NCBI RefSeq assembly: GCF_024584805.1
Contig: NZ_CP075715.1
Span: forward strand, 7,039,526-7,103,525
DNA length: 64,000 nt
Origin: Streptomyces sp. FIT100
Lineage (GTDB): Bacteria > Actinomycetota > Actinomycetes > Streptomycetales > Streptomycetaceae
Reading direction: 5' to 3'
In this document: positions 42,549-55,019 of the stretch, piece after piece
Numbering within the stretch: the first letter of the stretch is position 1
Layout of the letters: each line of letters starts with the position of its first letter
Position numbers and translations under genes: made by a program
The notes under the pieces: model-generated
What the model was told of the DNA's origin: nothing
Databases searched by the model: none
What the model saw: the letters and a program-made list of their open reading frames with translations, nothing else

Positions 42549-43294
42549 ACCGGGAGTGAACCGCGTGCCCCGCGAGCGGCTGAGGTCCGACACGCATGGC
42601 CGTCGGCCGCGTGGCCCTCCGCTGCGCGACCGCGCGACAGGGCCACGAAGGTCCTCCCCGCCGCCGTCCACAGTTCCGCCTGCCGCCAGCCGGTCGCCGT
42701 CGCATGGCCCAGCAGGGCCCGCAGGCCGACCCGGGCCCACGGGAACGGCGCGCCCAGTGCCCCGCTGCCGTCCGCCACACGGACGTCGACGCGTTCGTCC
42801 ACGTCGACGGGGACCGCCTCGGCGATCAGGAGGCCGTCCGGGGCGACGAGTGCGGCGACCCGGGCCAGCAGGGCGCGCGGATCACCGCCTATGCCGATGT
42901 TGCCGTCGACGAGCAGCGCCGTACCCCAACCGCCCTCCCTCGGCAGCGGGTCGAAGACCGACCGGCACAGCGCGCTGCCGCCCGAGGCCACCGTCCGGGC
43001 GACCGCGGCGGGGCTGACGTCCACGCCGAGGGTCGCCCGGCCGAGCCCGGCCAGCGCCGCCACCAGCCGGCCGGGCCCGCACCCGATGTCCAGGACCGGG
43101 CCGCGGCAGCGGTCAAGGACGGTACGGTCCGCCGCGTCGGGCGCCGCACACCAGCGTTCGACCTCCAGCGGCAGCAGCCAGCCGTCGTGGCGGCGCAGGA
43201 ACAGCGGGCCGCGGCCGGTGCGCAGGGCGTCCGCGTACGGGTCGGCATGCCAGGGGTCCGCCTCCGGCCGCTGCCGGGCGGCGGCCGTCGTCAT
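42545..43294 (-). CDS. class I SAM-dependent methyltransferase
   Basis: Encodes 249 residues. It has the glycine loop VLDIGCGPGRL for SAM binding, then GVDVSPAAVAR and LLVDGNIGIGGDP. The N-terminus (RRHDGWLLPLEVERW) is characteristic of a subset located beside GT2 and DUF2064 genes. The start overlaps the DUF2064 stop by 4 bp. The methylated substrate may be a glycosylated lipid or sugar product of the neighbours. Confidence 0.85.
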   Translation of the reverse strand: MTTAAARQRPEADPWHADPYADALRTGRGPLFLRRHDGWLLPLEVERWCAAPDAADRTVLDRCRGPVLDIGCGPGRLVAALAGLGRATLGVDVSPAAVARTVASGGSALCRSVFDPLPREGGWGTALLVDGNIGIGGDPRALLARVAALVAPDGLLIAEAVPVDVDERVDVRVADGSGALGAPFPWARVGLRALLGHATATGWRQAELWTAAGRTFVALSRGRAAEGHAADGHACRTSAARGARGSLPV

Positions 43295-43917
43295 CGCGCT
43301 CCGGCCGCGCGCGCGAGCCGCGCCACCGCGGCGGCGAACCGGCTGCCGGGCGCGGCGGCCGCCACCAGCCGGGCGTCCTCGGGCGTGTCGACATCCCTCA
43401 GGACCGGCAGGTCGTGCACCGTCAGACCGGCCTCGACCAGCCGCCGCCGCTGGAGCGCGCCCGTCTCCGGCACCGACATCGGCACCCCCGAGACCACTGC
43501 CGGATCGGGCTCGGCCAGCCCCAGGGCCCAGAAGCCGCCGTCCTCGGCGGGGCCGAACACGGCGCCTTCCGCGGTGAGTTCCAGGCCGCCGCCGAGCAGG
43601 TCGGGGGTCACCTGCGGTGTGTCCATCCCGATCAGGAGGGCGGGCCCGGAGCACGCCGCGAACGCCGCCGCGAGCCGGGCGTCCAGGCCACCCGTGGTCT
43701 GGGGCACGACCTCGATCCCGTCCGGCAGCCAGGGGCCCGGTGCGCCGTCGAGCACCAGGACGCGGCGTGCGGCCGGTGTGCGGCGCACGGCGTCCAGGGT
43801 GTCGGCGAGCGCGGCCTCGGCGAGGACGGCGGCGTCGGCGGGCGTGCACCAGGGGGTGAGGCGGGTCTTGACGCGGCCCGGCACGGGGGCCTTCGCGATG
43901 ACGAGGAGGGTGGTCAT
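43291..43917 (-). CDS. DUF2064/TIGR04282-type glycosyltransferase-like protein
   Basis: Encodes 208 residues; GAAAGG precedes the ATG at 43917. Motifs LLVIAKAPVPGRVKTRLTP, LLIGMDTPQVTP and AVFGPAEDGGFWALGL are those of the DUF2064 family. The fold is related to nucleotide-sugar transferases such as CofC. It follows a GT2 gene in the same operon, which suggests a role in forming an activated sugar or glycan. Confidence 0.88.
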   Translation of the reverse strand: MTTLLVIAKAPVPGRVKTRLTPWCTPADAAVLAEAALADTLDAVRRTPAARRVLVLDGAPGPWLPDGIEVVPQTTGGLDARLAAAFAACSGPALLIGMDTPQVTPDLLGGGLELTAEGAVFGPAEDGGFWALGLAEPDPAVVSGVPMSVPETGALQRRRLVEAGLTVHDLPVLRDVDTPEDARLVAAAAPGSRFAAAVARLARAAGAR

Positions 43918-43992
43918 GGCGCCTTTCGTCCAGGGAGGTGGTGGCGTACCGGGGGAGCCGAGCCGGTCCGGGGCCCGGCCCCGCAGGCGGCG

Positions 43993-44649
43993 CTACTCGC
44001 GGAGCACCGACCGCATGTCCCGCACCGCCTGCCAGGTGCCCCGCCAGGTGCCGGTCACCTTGGACCTGCCGGCCCGGGGCAGGTACGGCACGTCCACCTC
44101 GGCGACCCGCCATCCCGCGTCCGCCGCCCGCACCACCATCTGGAGCGGGTAGCCGCTGCGGCGGTCCGTCAGGTCCAGGCCGAGGAGGTCCTTGCGGCGG
44201 GCCGCGCGCAGGGGACCGAGGTCGTGGAGGCGCAGGCCGGTGCGGCGGTGGAGCATGCGGGAGAGGGCCAGGTTTCCGGCGCGGGCGTGCAGGGGCCACG
44301 CGCCCCGCCCGCGCGGGCGGCGGCGGCCCAGGACGAGGTCGGCCTCGCCGGACGCGATCCGGCGTACGAAGTCCGGCAGCAGGCCGGGGTCCAGCGAGGC
44401 GTCGCAGTCGCAGAAGCAGACGTACTCCGCCTCGGCGGCCAGCAGACCCGCGTGGCAGGCCGCGCCGAAGCCGCGCCGGGACTCGTGGACGACGGTCGCG
44501 CCGAGCGAGCGGGCGAGGTCCGCGGAGCCGTCCGTGGAGCCGTTGTCGACGACGACCGGCCGCCAGCCGGCCGGGATCCGCTCCAGGACCCAGGGGAGCG
44601 CCGCCGCCTCGTCGAGGCAGGGGAGCACGACATCCACCACCGCGTTCAC
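43993..44649 (-). CDS. GT2-family glycosyltransferase
   Basis: Encodes 218 residues from a GTG overlapping the epimerase stop (GTGA). The GT-A core shows VVLPCLDEAAALPWVL, VDNGSTDGS, and the DxD-type DCDASLDPG. It resembles dolichol-phosphate-mannose synthase-like enzymes, transferring a sugar from a nucleotide to a polyprenyl phosphate or related acceptor. It lacks membrane helices. This may feed the GT87-type transferase elsewhere in the region. Confidence 0.9.
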   Translation of the reverse strand: MNAVVDVVLPCLDEAAALPWVLERIPAGWRPVVVDNGSTDGSADLARSLGATVVHESRRGFGAACHAGLLAAEAEYVCFCDCDASLDPGLLPDFVRRIASGEADLVLGRRRPRGRGAWPLHARAGNLALSRMLHRRTGLRLHDLGPLRAARRKDLLGLDLTDRRSGYPLQMVVRAADAGWRVAEVDVPYLPRAGRSKVTGTWRGTWQAVRDMRSVLRE

Positions 44650-45650
44650 CTCGCGAACTCCCGCATGCCCTCGGCGAAGCCGACCTCCGGCTTCCAGCCC
44701 AGCTCGGCCCGCAGCCGCCCCGAGTCCGCGGTGATGTGGCGGACGTCACCGAGCCGGAACTCCCCGGTCACCACCGGCTCGGGACCGCCGTGCGCGGCGG
44801 CCAGCGCGGCCGCCAGGTCGCCGACGGTGTGCGGGGTGCCGCTGCCGGTGTTGTACGCGGTGAGCAGGCCGGGCGCGCGGCCGCGCACGGCCTCAAGGGC
44901 GACCGTGTTGGCGGCGGCGACATCGCGCACGTGCACGAAGTCCCGCCGCTGGCGCCCGTCTTCGAAGACACGCGGCGGCTCGCCCCGCTGCAGCGCCGAG
45001 CGGAAGAAGGACGCCACTCCGGCGTACGGCGTGTCGCGCGGCATCCCCGGCCCGTACACGTTGTGGTACCGCAGCGCCACGGCACGGCCGTCCGTCGCCC
45101 GGGCCCAGGCCGCCGCCAGATGCTCCTGGGCGAGCTTCGTCGCCGCGTACACGTTGCGCGGGTCCGGCGGGGCGTCCTCGTCGACCGGACCGGGCGTCAA
45201 CGCACGGCCGCAGACCGGGCAGCCGGGCTCGAAGCGGCCCGCCTCCAGGGCCGCGACCGGCCGCGGGCCCGGCCGGACCCGGCCGTGCTCCGGGCAGTCG
45301 TACCGGCCCTCGCCGTACACCACCATCGACCCGGCGAGCACCAGGTCGCGCACACCGGCCTCCGCCATCGCGGCGAGCAGTACCGCCGTGCCGAGATCGT
45401 TGACGCCGACGTATTCGGGCGCGTCGGCGAAGTCCTTGCCGAGGCCGACCATCGCCGCCTGGTGGCAGACCGCGTCGGCGCCGCGCAGCGCCCCGGCGAC
45501 CGCCTCTCGGTCGCGGACGTCCCCGCGGACCGATTCGGCGGAGGGGAAGGGCCGCAGGTCGAGGACGACGGGTTCATGGCCGCGGGCGGCGAGCGCGGCC
45601 ACGACGTGCGTGCCGATGAATCCCGCGCCTCCGGTGACGAGTACTCGCAT
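44646..45650 (-). CDS. NAD-dependent sugar epimerase/dehydratase with zinc-ribbon-like insert
   Basis: Encodes 334 residues from the ATG at 45650. The Rossmann motif GGAGFIG and the catalytic Tyr168-x3-Lys172 (VYAATKLA) define an extended short-chain dehydrogenase acting on nucleotide sugars. Between ~117 and 150 lies an insert with Cys119-x2-His122 and Cys144-x2-Cys147 (CPEH, CPVC), likely a structural zinc site. It is the first gene of the five-gene operon. Confidence 0.9.
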   Translation of the reverse strand: MRVLVTGGAGFIGTHVVAALAARGHEPVVLDLRPFPSAESVRGDVRDREAVAGALRGADAVCHQAAMVGLGKDFADAPEYVGVNDLGTAVLLAAMAEAGVRDLVLAGSMVVYGEGRYDCPEHGRVRPGPRPVAALEAGRFEPGCPVCGRALTPGPVDEDAPPDPRNVYAATKLAQEHLAAAWARATDGRAVALRYHNVYGPGMPRDTPYAGVASFFRSALQRGEPPRVFEDGRQRRDFVHVRDVAAANTVALEAVRGRAPGLLTAYNTGSGTPHTVGDLAAALAAAHGGPEPVVTGEFRLGDVRHITADSGRLRAELGWKPEVGFAEGMREFAR

Positions 45651-45720
45651 GTCACCGACGCTACGGCGCGGATCACCGTTCGCCCCGGTCACACGCGGGG
45701 GCGTCACAGGTCCGTAAGGA

Positions 45721-45937
45721 CTGGGCCGTGTCCTCGAAGTCCCGTCCGCCCGGCGGCGCCCGGCGCGCACGAACGCCGCTCTCCCTGGGCCCCGCGGGCC
45801 CGGGAGGCGCCCCGCCGCACGGCTCCGGATGGCTCCGGGTGGACTCCTTCAGGTGGACTCCTTCCTCCGCCTTCCTCCGCCTTGCGACGGCGCGCACCGG
45901 ACGCCGCCGGGCCCGCGCTTCGGGCGGACGACGCTAC
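45721..45937 (-). mobile_element. MITE-like repeat, copy D (degenerate)
   Basis: Inverted relative to copies A and B: it begins GTGTCCTCGAAGTCCCGTCC and ends CTTCGGGCGGACGACGCTAC. An internal 13-bp GTGGACTCCTTC-type segment is duplicated. It fills the gap between the epimerase and mannosidase genes. Confidence 0.6.
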
Positions 45938-46032
45938 GTCGGCGACGCAGCCTGCACTCCCTCGGGGCGGGCGTTCGGATCTCGCCGGGCTCGCATGCCC
46001 CGGCACCGGCACGCTCCCTCCAGTGACGGGTC

Positions 46033-49000
46033 CTACGCCCGGCTCAGCCGCACCGTCAGGATCTGGAAGGGGCGCAGTGACAGCGGCACCGCGGTGCCGT
46101 CCACCACCGGGACCGGCTCGGCGACCGGGCGTTCCAGCAGATCGGTGAGGACCGCCCCGGCCACGCGGAACCCGGGCCGCAGCACCGTCTCCGCCCGCCC
46201 GCCCAGCGACTCGTACAGCCGGACGACGACATCGCCGGAGCCGTCGTCCGCGAGCTTCACCGCCTCCACCGCCGCCGACGGCCCGTCCGTCGTGACGACG
46301 GGCGGCATGTGCGCCCCGCCGGGGCCGACCCGCAGCGGCAGGTTCAGCGCGTACCCCTCCGCCACCGCGTCCTCGATCGTGGCGCCCGGCAGCAGGGAGT
46401 AGGTGAAGCGGTGCAGGCCCTGGTCGGCCCCCGGGTCGGGCACGCGCGGGGCGCGCACCAGGCTCAGCCGTACCGTCGTCGTCGTGCCGCCGTCCTCCTC
46501 GCGTGTCGTACGAGAGACGTCGTGGCCGTACGTGGCGTCGTTGACGACCGCGACGCCGTAGCCGGGCTCGCCGATGTGCACCCAGCGGTGGCCGTACACC
46601 TCGAACCGGGCCGCCTCCCAGCTGGTGTTGGTGTGCGTGGGCCGGTGGACATGGCCGAACTGGATCTCGGCGGCGGACCGGTCCGCGCGCACATCGACCG
46701 GGAACGCGGCCTTGAGGATCTTCTCCTTCTCCTGCCAGTCGATCTCGGTCGCGACGTCGATACGCGGGCTGCCCGCCCGGACGGTGACGGTCTGCACGAT
46801 CCGCGAGCCCCTGCCGAAGCTCCGCTCCACACGGAGCGCGCCCAGCAGCCGGCTCTCCTCGGCGATCCTGATCGCCGCTCCGTCCAGCAGATCCGTGAAG
46901 CGGCCCAGATAGTGCTTGTCGATGTCCCAGGCGTCCCAGTAGTTGGGCAGATCGGTGTGCAGCCGCAGCAGATTGCCCTTGCCGCCGGGCGCCAGCACCT
47001 CGCGTCCGGCGGCCAGGTCGCGTACGGACCTGAAGGTGCCGTCGTCGGCCAGCTCGACCCGTACCAGACCGTTGTCGAGGGACCGGTTGGTGACCGTGAC
47101 GGGCTCGTGCGCCGGGTCCCCGGTGGTCACCGGAGCGCAGCCGGCCGCGGGCACCTCGGCGAAGACCGCCGCCGAACCGTCCGACAGCCGCGGCAGACCC
47201 GGATCGAGGACATCGGCCAGCACGCCCGGCACGCGGACGACCTCGGCCCGGTCCCGCGGACCCGCGTTGTACACCCAGGGCGCCACAGGACCGGCCCCGC
47301 CCACCGCCTCGAGCGCCTGTGCCGTCAGCGCCTCCAGCTCGGCCGCGACCCGCGCGTACTCGGCCTCCGCCTCCCGGTGCACCCAGGCGATCGAGGAGCC
47401 CGGCAGGATGTCGTGGAACTGGTGCAGCAGCACCGTCTTCCACAGCGCGTCCAGCTCCTCGTGCGGATACGCGTACCCGGGTACGTGCAGCGCCGCGGCC
47501 GTCGCCCACAACTCGGTCTCGCGCAGGGAGTGTTCGCTGCGCCGGTTGCCCTGCTTGGTGCGGGCCTGCGTGGTGTACGTCGCCCGGTGCAGCTCCAGAT
47601 AGAGCTCGCCGGACCAGACGGGTGCGTCGGGGTACTCGGCCCGCGCCGCCTTGAAGAAGGCGTCCGGATGCTCGATCACGACCTTCGGCGAGCCCTCCAG
47701 ATCGGCCAGCCGCCGCGCCCGCTCCAGCATCTCCCGGTTGGGCCCGCCCCCGCCGTCGCCGTGCCCGAACGGCGCCAGCGACCGCGTACCGCGCCCCTTC
47801 TCGCGGTAGTTGCGCACCGCGTGCGCCATCTCCCGCCCGGAGAAGACCACGTTGTAGGTGTCGACGGGCGGGAAGTGCGTGAAGACCCGGGAGCCGTCGA
47901 TCCCCTCCCACCAGAAGGTGTGGTGGGGGAAGGCGTTGGTCTGGTTCCAGGACAGCTTCTGCGTCAGGAACCACTCCATGCCGGCCAGCCTCGCCAGCTG
48001 CGGGAAGGCCGCCGTGTACCCGAACGAGTCCGGCAGCCACACCCCTTGCGTCTCGATGCCGAAGGCGTCGAGGAAGAAGCGCTTGCCGTGCACGAGCTGG
48101 CGGGCCAGCGCCTCGCCGCCCGGCAGATTGCCGTCGGCCTCCACCCACATCCCGCCGACCGGCGCCCACTGCCCGCCGTGCACCGCCTCCTCGATCCGGG
48201 CCCACACCTGCGGGTGGCTCTCGCGCACCCACGCGTACTGCTGGGCCTGCGAGCAGGCGAAGACGAACTCCGGGTACTCCTTCGCCAGCGCCGTCACGTT
48301 GGAGAACGTACGGGCCGTCTTGCGCCTGGTCTCGCGCAGCGGCCAGAGCCAGGCGGTGTCGATGTGCGCGTGCCCGACCGCCGAGAGGGTGTGCGCGCCG
48401 CCGTGCGCGGGCCGCGCCAGGGCGTCCGCGAGGACCGCACGGGCCGCGGTGGCCGTGCCGGAGACGTCGTCCAGGTCCAGGGCGTCCATCGCCCGGTCGA
48501 GGGTGTGCAGGAGTTCGTGGCGGCGCGGGTCGTGCTCGTCCAGCTCCAGCATCAGTTCGCGCAGCACCTGGAGGTCCAGGGAGAGCTGCCAGACGCCCTC
48601 GTCGAGCACGGCGAGATCGGCGCGGGTGAAGGTGTAGAGCGGTGCGCTGCCCGCCGTGCGCCTGTCGCCCATCGGGGTCGGCCGGCGGAAGCGGTCGGCG
48701 AGGATGTCCGGGTTGGAGGCGGCCTCCACGAAGAAGTCGACCTGTTCACCGCCGGCCGCGGGGGCGGCGACGGACACGTACTGGTTCTGCGGGTTGACCG
48801 CCTTGAGCGGGGTGCCGTCCGGGAGGTGGACCAGCGCCTCGGCCTGGTTGCCCGGCCAGCCGCTGGTGAAGCCCAGGTCGAACCAGGCTTCGACGCGCCG
48901 CCCCGCCCACTCGGCCGGCACCTCGCCGCGCACCCGGAACCAGGTCGTGCCCCACGGCGGACCCCATGCCGTGCCCGTCGCGAACGGCTCGTACGCCGCC

Positions 49001-49149
49001 TCGCGGGCCTCCTCGAACGGCACCGGTTCGTCCGGCACCTGCCAGGCCGCCACGGTCAGCGGCACGGTGGCCGAGTGGATCAGTGGCAGGACCCGCTGGT
49101 CCAGTACGCGTTCGACCCGCTGCTCGATCCTCCGGCGTTCGTCGTGCAT
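46033..49149 (-). CDS. GH38 alpha-mannosidase
   Basis: Encodes 1038 residues from the ATG at 49149. The GH38 catalytic domain begins at SAVGHAHIDTAWLWP (His262 and Asp264 bind zinc) and has the nucleophile Asp374 in WLPDSFGYTAAFP. Later FGHGDGGGG and LHQFHDILPGSSI match the zinc-site His and family middle region. The C-terminal half is a set of beta domains. No signal peptide is present, so it is cytoplasmic and acts on imported mannosides. The GH4 gene ends 11 bp upstream of its start. Confidence 0.93.
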   Translation of the reverse strand: MHDERRRIEQRVERVLDQRVLPLIHSATVPLTVAAWQVPDEPVPFEEAREAAYEPFATGTAWGPPWGTTWFRVRGEVPAEWAGRRVEAWFDLGFTSGWPGNQAEALVHLPDGTPLKAVNPQNQYVSVAAPAAGGEQVDFFVEAASNPDILADRFRRPTPMGDRRTAGSAPLYTFTRADLAVLDEGVWQLSLDLQVLRELMLELDEHDPRRHELLHTLDRAMDALDLDDVSGTATAARAVLADALARPAHGGAHTLSAVGHAHIDTAWLWPLRETRRKTARTFSNVTALAKEYPEFVFACSQAQQYAWVRESHPQVWARIEEAVHGGQWAPVGGMWVEADGNLPGGEALARQLVHGKRFFLDAFGIETQGVWLPDSFGYTAAFPQLARLAGMEWFLTQKLSWNQTNAFPHHTFWWEGIDGSRVFTHFPPVDTYNVVFSGREMAHAVRNYREKGRGTRSLAPFGHGDGGGGPNREMLERARRLADLEGSPKVVIEHPDAFFKAARAEYPDAPVWSGELYLELHRATYTTQARTKQGNRRSEHSLRETELWATAAALHVPGYAYPHEELDALWKTVLLHQFHDILPGSSIAWVHREAEAEYARVAAELEALTAQALEAVGGAGPVAPWVYNAGPRDRAEVVRVPGVLADVLDPGLPRLSDGSAAVFAEVPAAGCAPVTTGDPAHEPVTVTNRSLDNGLVRVELADDGTFRSVRDLAAGREVLAPGGKGNLLRLHTDLPNYWDAWDIDKHYLGRFTDLLDGAAIRIAEESRLLGALRVERSFGRGSRIVQTVTVRAGSPRIDVATEIDWQEKEKILKAAFPVDVRADRSAAEIQFGHVHRPTHTNTSWEAARFEVYGHRWVHIGEPGYGVAVVNDATYGHDVSRTTREEDGGTTTTVRLSLVRAPRVPDPGADQGLHRFTYSLLPGATIEDAVAEGYALNLPLRVGPGGAHMPPVVTTDGPSAAVEAVKLADDGSGDVVVRLYESLGGRAETVLRPGFRVAGAVLTDLLERPVAEPVPVVDGTAVPLSLRPFQILTVRLSRA

Positions 49150-49160
49150 GGTTGGGGCAC

Positions 49161-50498
49161 CTACTTCCGGTCGAGATAGGCGAGTCCGGGATGTGCGTGC
49201 GTGTACCCGTCGAGGAGGCGACGGGCGACGGTGACGGAGTCGACGAGCGGGTGGAGGGCGAAGGCCCTGACGGCGGCGGCCCGCGAGCCGCTGTCGGCGG
49301 CGGCGATGACCTCCCGTTCGACCGCCTTGACCGAGGCGACCAGGCCGGCCGCGTGGCCGGGGAGCGGATCGGCCGCGTACGGGTGGGCGCCGTTGGCGTC
49401 GACGAGGCACGGCACCTCGATCACGGCGTCCGCGTCGAGCAGCGAAAGGGTGGTGCCGTTGCGGACGTTGAGGATGAGCGTGGCCCGCTCGTCGCGGGCG
49501 ATGGCCCGCATGAGCGCGAGCGCGACCTGCTCGTAGCCGCCGGACTCGGGGGCCTGGCCGTCCGCGGCCCGTTCGCCCGCGCCGGCGCTCGCCCGGTTGT
49601 CCGCCATGTACGTGGCCTCGCGCTCGGCGCGGGTCGCCTCCCAGCTCCTGAGGGACGGCTCCGCGTAGAACGCGGCCTGCTGGTCGCGCAGGAACGTGCC
49701 CCGGGTCCGCCCCGCGGACCGGTACGCGGCCACGGTCTCCCGGTTGAAGTAGTAGTAGTGCAGGTACTCGTTGGGGACCGCGCCGAGCGAGCGCAGCCAC
49801 TCGGCGCCGAAGAGCCGGCCCTCCTCGAACGAGCCGAGGGCGTCCGCGTCGGCGAGGAGCCGGGGGAGCGCGTCGCGGCCGGCGACGCGCAGGCCCCGCA
49901 GCCAGCCGAGGTGGTTGAGCCCGACGTAGTCGATCCAGGCGTCGGCGGGGTCGGCGAGGCCGAGGGCGCGGGCCACGCGCCGGCCGAGGCCGACGGGCGA
50001 GTCGCAGATGCCGATGACGCGGTCGCCGAGCACCCGGGACATGGCCTCGGTGACCAGACCGGCCGGGTTGGTGAAGTTGATGGTCCAGGCGTCCGGCGCG
50101 AGCGCGGCGATCCGACGGGCGATGTCCATGGCCACGGGTACCGTCCGCAGCCCGTACGCGACACCGCCCGCGCCGACCGTCTCCTGGCCCAGCACCCCCT
50201 CGGCCAGGGCGATGCGCTCGTCGGCCGCGCGGCCTTCGAGACCGCCGACGCGGATCGCGGAGAAGACGAAGTCGGCGCCGCGCAGGGCCTCGTCGAGGCC
50301 GGTGGCGACGGTGACCTCCGGGGCGCCGGGGATCCCGGCCGCCTGCTCGGCGAGCACGGCGCCGACGGCCGCCGGCCGGGCCGGGTCGACGTCGTGCAGG
50401 GTGACGTGGGTGATCCGGCCCTCGGCGCGGTCGCCGAGCAGGGCGCCGTACACCAGCGGCACACGGAAGCCTCCGCCGCCGAGAATCGTCAGCCTCAT
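49161..50498 (-). CDS. GH4-family glycosidase (6-phospho-beta-glucosidase-like)
   Basis: Encodes 445 residues from the ATG at 50498, which starts directly with the NAD-binding strand MRLTILGGGGFRVP. GH4 hallmarks include NFTNPAGLVTEA, Cys165 in GICDSPVG and His196 in GLNHLGW, the last two binding Mn2+. GH4 enzymes hydrolyse glycosides through an NAD-dependent redox mechanism, classically 6-phosphosugars. As no sugar phosphotransferase gene is near, an unphosphorylated substrate is possible. It is the first gene of the leftward pair with the alpha-mannosidase. Confidence 0.92.
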   Translation of the reverse strand: MRLTILGGGGFRVPLVYGALLGDRAEGRITHVTLHDVDPARPAAVGAVLAEQAAGIPGAPEVTVATGLDEALRGADFVFSAIRVGGLEGRAADERIALAEGVLGQETVGAGGVAYGLRTVPVAMDIARRIAALAPDAWTINFTNPAGLVTEAMSRVLGDRVIGICDSPVGLGRRVARALGLADPADAWIDYVGLNHLGWLRGLRVAGRDALPRLLADADALGSFEEGRLFGAEWLRSLGAVPNEYLHYYYFNRETVAAYRSAGRTRGTFLRDQQAAFYAEPSLRSWEATRAEREATYMADNRASAGAGERAADGQAPESGGYEQVALALMRAIARDERATLILNVRNGTTLSLLDADAVIEVPCLVDANGAHPYAADPLPGHAAGLVASVKAVEREVIAAADSGSRAAAVRAFALHPLVDSVTVARRLLDGYTHAHPGLAYLDRK

Positions 50499-50701
50499 GC
50501 CGTGACCGTCCTCGTCCCTCGACCGTCCTCGTCGACCGTGCCGGTGCCGGAGCCCGTGCCCGTGCCCGCGCCGGTCTTCGTGCCCTGTCCGTGCTGTGCC
50601 CGCGTCGTGCTTGCTCATGCGCTCGCCATCCACGCTGTCACTCTTCGCGGGGGCTGCTCAATCACCGCGGCAGGAGTCGTTGATCAGCGAGGCGTACGCC
50701 G

Positions 50702-50730
50702 TTGGATTCTGTCGGATTTCGTTGGATACT
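50702..50730 (+). promoter_or_regulatory. sigma-HrdB-like promoter of the beta-galactosidase gene
   Basis: TTGGAT and GATACT separated by 17 bp, in a run less GC-rich than its surroundings, 48 bp before the GH2 start. The two hexamer regions also sit in a direct repeat of GTTGGATnCTGTC, possibly a regulator site. Confidence 0.6.
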
Positions 50731-50777
50731 GTCCGGGCCCGGCACGGCAGGCGACCCGGCAGATGGAGAGACCCGCG

Positions 50778-53777
<3,000 letters not shown>

Positions 53778-53806
53778 AAATTCCCGGGGGGAACGTCCCG
53801 GGTGCT

Positions 53807-53832
53807 TGTCCCGGGAGATTCCTCCCGGGACA
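53807..53832 (+). terminator. terminator after the beta-galactosidase gene
   Basis: TGTCCCGGGAG and CTCCCGGGACA form an 11-bp perfect hairpin with a 4-nt loop, 30 bp after the stop. Confidence 0.82.
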
Positions 53833-53922
53833 GGACACTGAGGACAGAGCAGCCGCTTTCCGGTACTTTCCTGAGCGAGAAACCGGTTACCCGCATCTGG
53901 GTCGGCCGAAGGGGAGTGGCGA

Positions 53923-54981
53923 GTGGTTGCCTCGAAGCGCGCCAGGCGGAGCAACGCCAAGCGGATCACGATCGCCGATGTCGCCCGGACGGCCGGAGCC
54001 TCGGTCGCGACGGTCTCCCGGGTGCTCAACGGAGTGGACACGGTCGACCCCGTCCTCGCCGAACGGGTCAGGCTCGCCATCGGCGACCTCGGCTACCGGC
54101 CGAGCGCCGCGGCCCAGGGCCTCGCCCGCGGCCGCTCGGGCACCATCGGCGTGCTCGTGCCCGACCTGGCGAACCCGTACTTCAGCGATGTGATCAAGTC
54201 GGTCTCCGCGGTGGCCCGGACCGCAGGCAGCCGGGTCCTCGTCATGGACTCCGACGAGGACCCGGAGATCGAGCGTGAGCTGACGGAGGACCTGCTCCGG
54301 TACGCGGACGGCCTGCTGCTCTGCTCCCCGCGGATGCCGCGCGCCCACCTCGCGGCCCTGGCCGGCCGCGGCACCCCGATGCTCGTCACCAACCGGCAGG
54401 TCACCGGCCTCGCCCTGCACTCCCTCACCGTCGACTTCTTCCAGGGCGTCATGGCCGTGTGCGGGCATCTCGCCCGGCTCGGCCACCGCCGGGTCGTCTA
54501 TCTCGCCGGGCCCGCGCACGCCTGGGCCAACGCCGAGCGGCTGCGCGCCCTGTCGGGAGCCGAGGCGTTCGGCCTCCAGGTCTCCACCGTGGCCTGCGGG
54601 TTCACCGCCGACGACGGGTACGCGGCCGCGCCCGCGGCACTGGAGAGCGGGGCCACCGCCGTCGTCGCGTACAACGACTTCGTGGCCCTCGGGGTCCTCG
54701 CGCACCTCCACGAACTCGGCGTCGACGTGCCCGGCGACATCTCGCTCACCGGCTTCGACGGGATCGACATGACCCGCTTCTCCGGCCCGCCGCTGACGAC
54801 GGTGGCGGTGCCGCGGGACAGGCTGGGCCGGGCCGCGGGCGAGGCCCTCGCCCGGATCATGAGCGGCGACGAGGACATCGAACCCGAGACGGTTCCCGTG
54901 GAGTTGCTCGTCCGCGGCTCCACCGGCGCACCACGTGGTTCCGGCGGCGCACCACGCGGTTCCGGCGGCACACCGTCTTGA
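53923..54981 (+). CDS. LacI-family transcriptional regulator
   Basis: Encodes 352 residues from a GTG with AGGGGAG upstream. The helix-turn-helix is ITIADVARTAGASVATVSRVLNG (split: recognition helix at SVATVSRVL), and the periplasmic-binding-like effector domain has GTIGVLVPDLANPYFSDV and DISLTGFDGIDMTRF. The end is a short Gly-Arg repeat tail. It lies between the lacZ gene and an ABC importer and is the obvious candidate to control both. A candidate operator is at 55020. Confidence 0.93.
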   Translation: MVASKRARRSNAKRITIADVARTAGASVATVSRVLNGVDTVDPVLAERVRLAIGDLGYRPSAAAQGLARGRSGTIGVLVPDLANPYFSDVIKSVSAVARTAGSRVLVMDSDEDPEIERELTEDLLRYADGLLLCSPRMPRAHLAALAGRGTPMLVTNRQVTGLALHSLTVDFFQGVMAVCGHLARLGHRRVVYLAGPAHAWANAERLRALSGAEAFGLQVSTVACGFTADDGYAAAPAALESGATAVVAYNDFVALGVLAHLHELGVDVPGDISLTGFDGIDMTRFSGPPLTTVAVPRDRLGRAAGEALARIMSGDEDIEPETVPVELLVRGSTGAPRGSGGAPRGSGGTPS

Positions 54982-55019
54982 CAGGCCCGCGGCCGGGGTG
55001 GACCTTGTTCGGGCACGGC

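Noticed and set aside
48966..50777. Long N-terminal extension of the beta-galactosidase frame
   Set aside because: The extension is antisense to the GH38 and GH4 genes, whereas the ATG at 50778 has a binding site and begins at the normal LacZ N-terminus.
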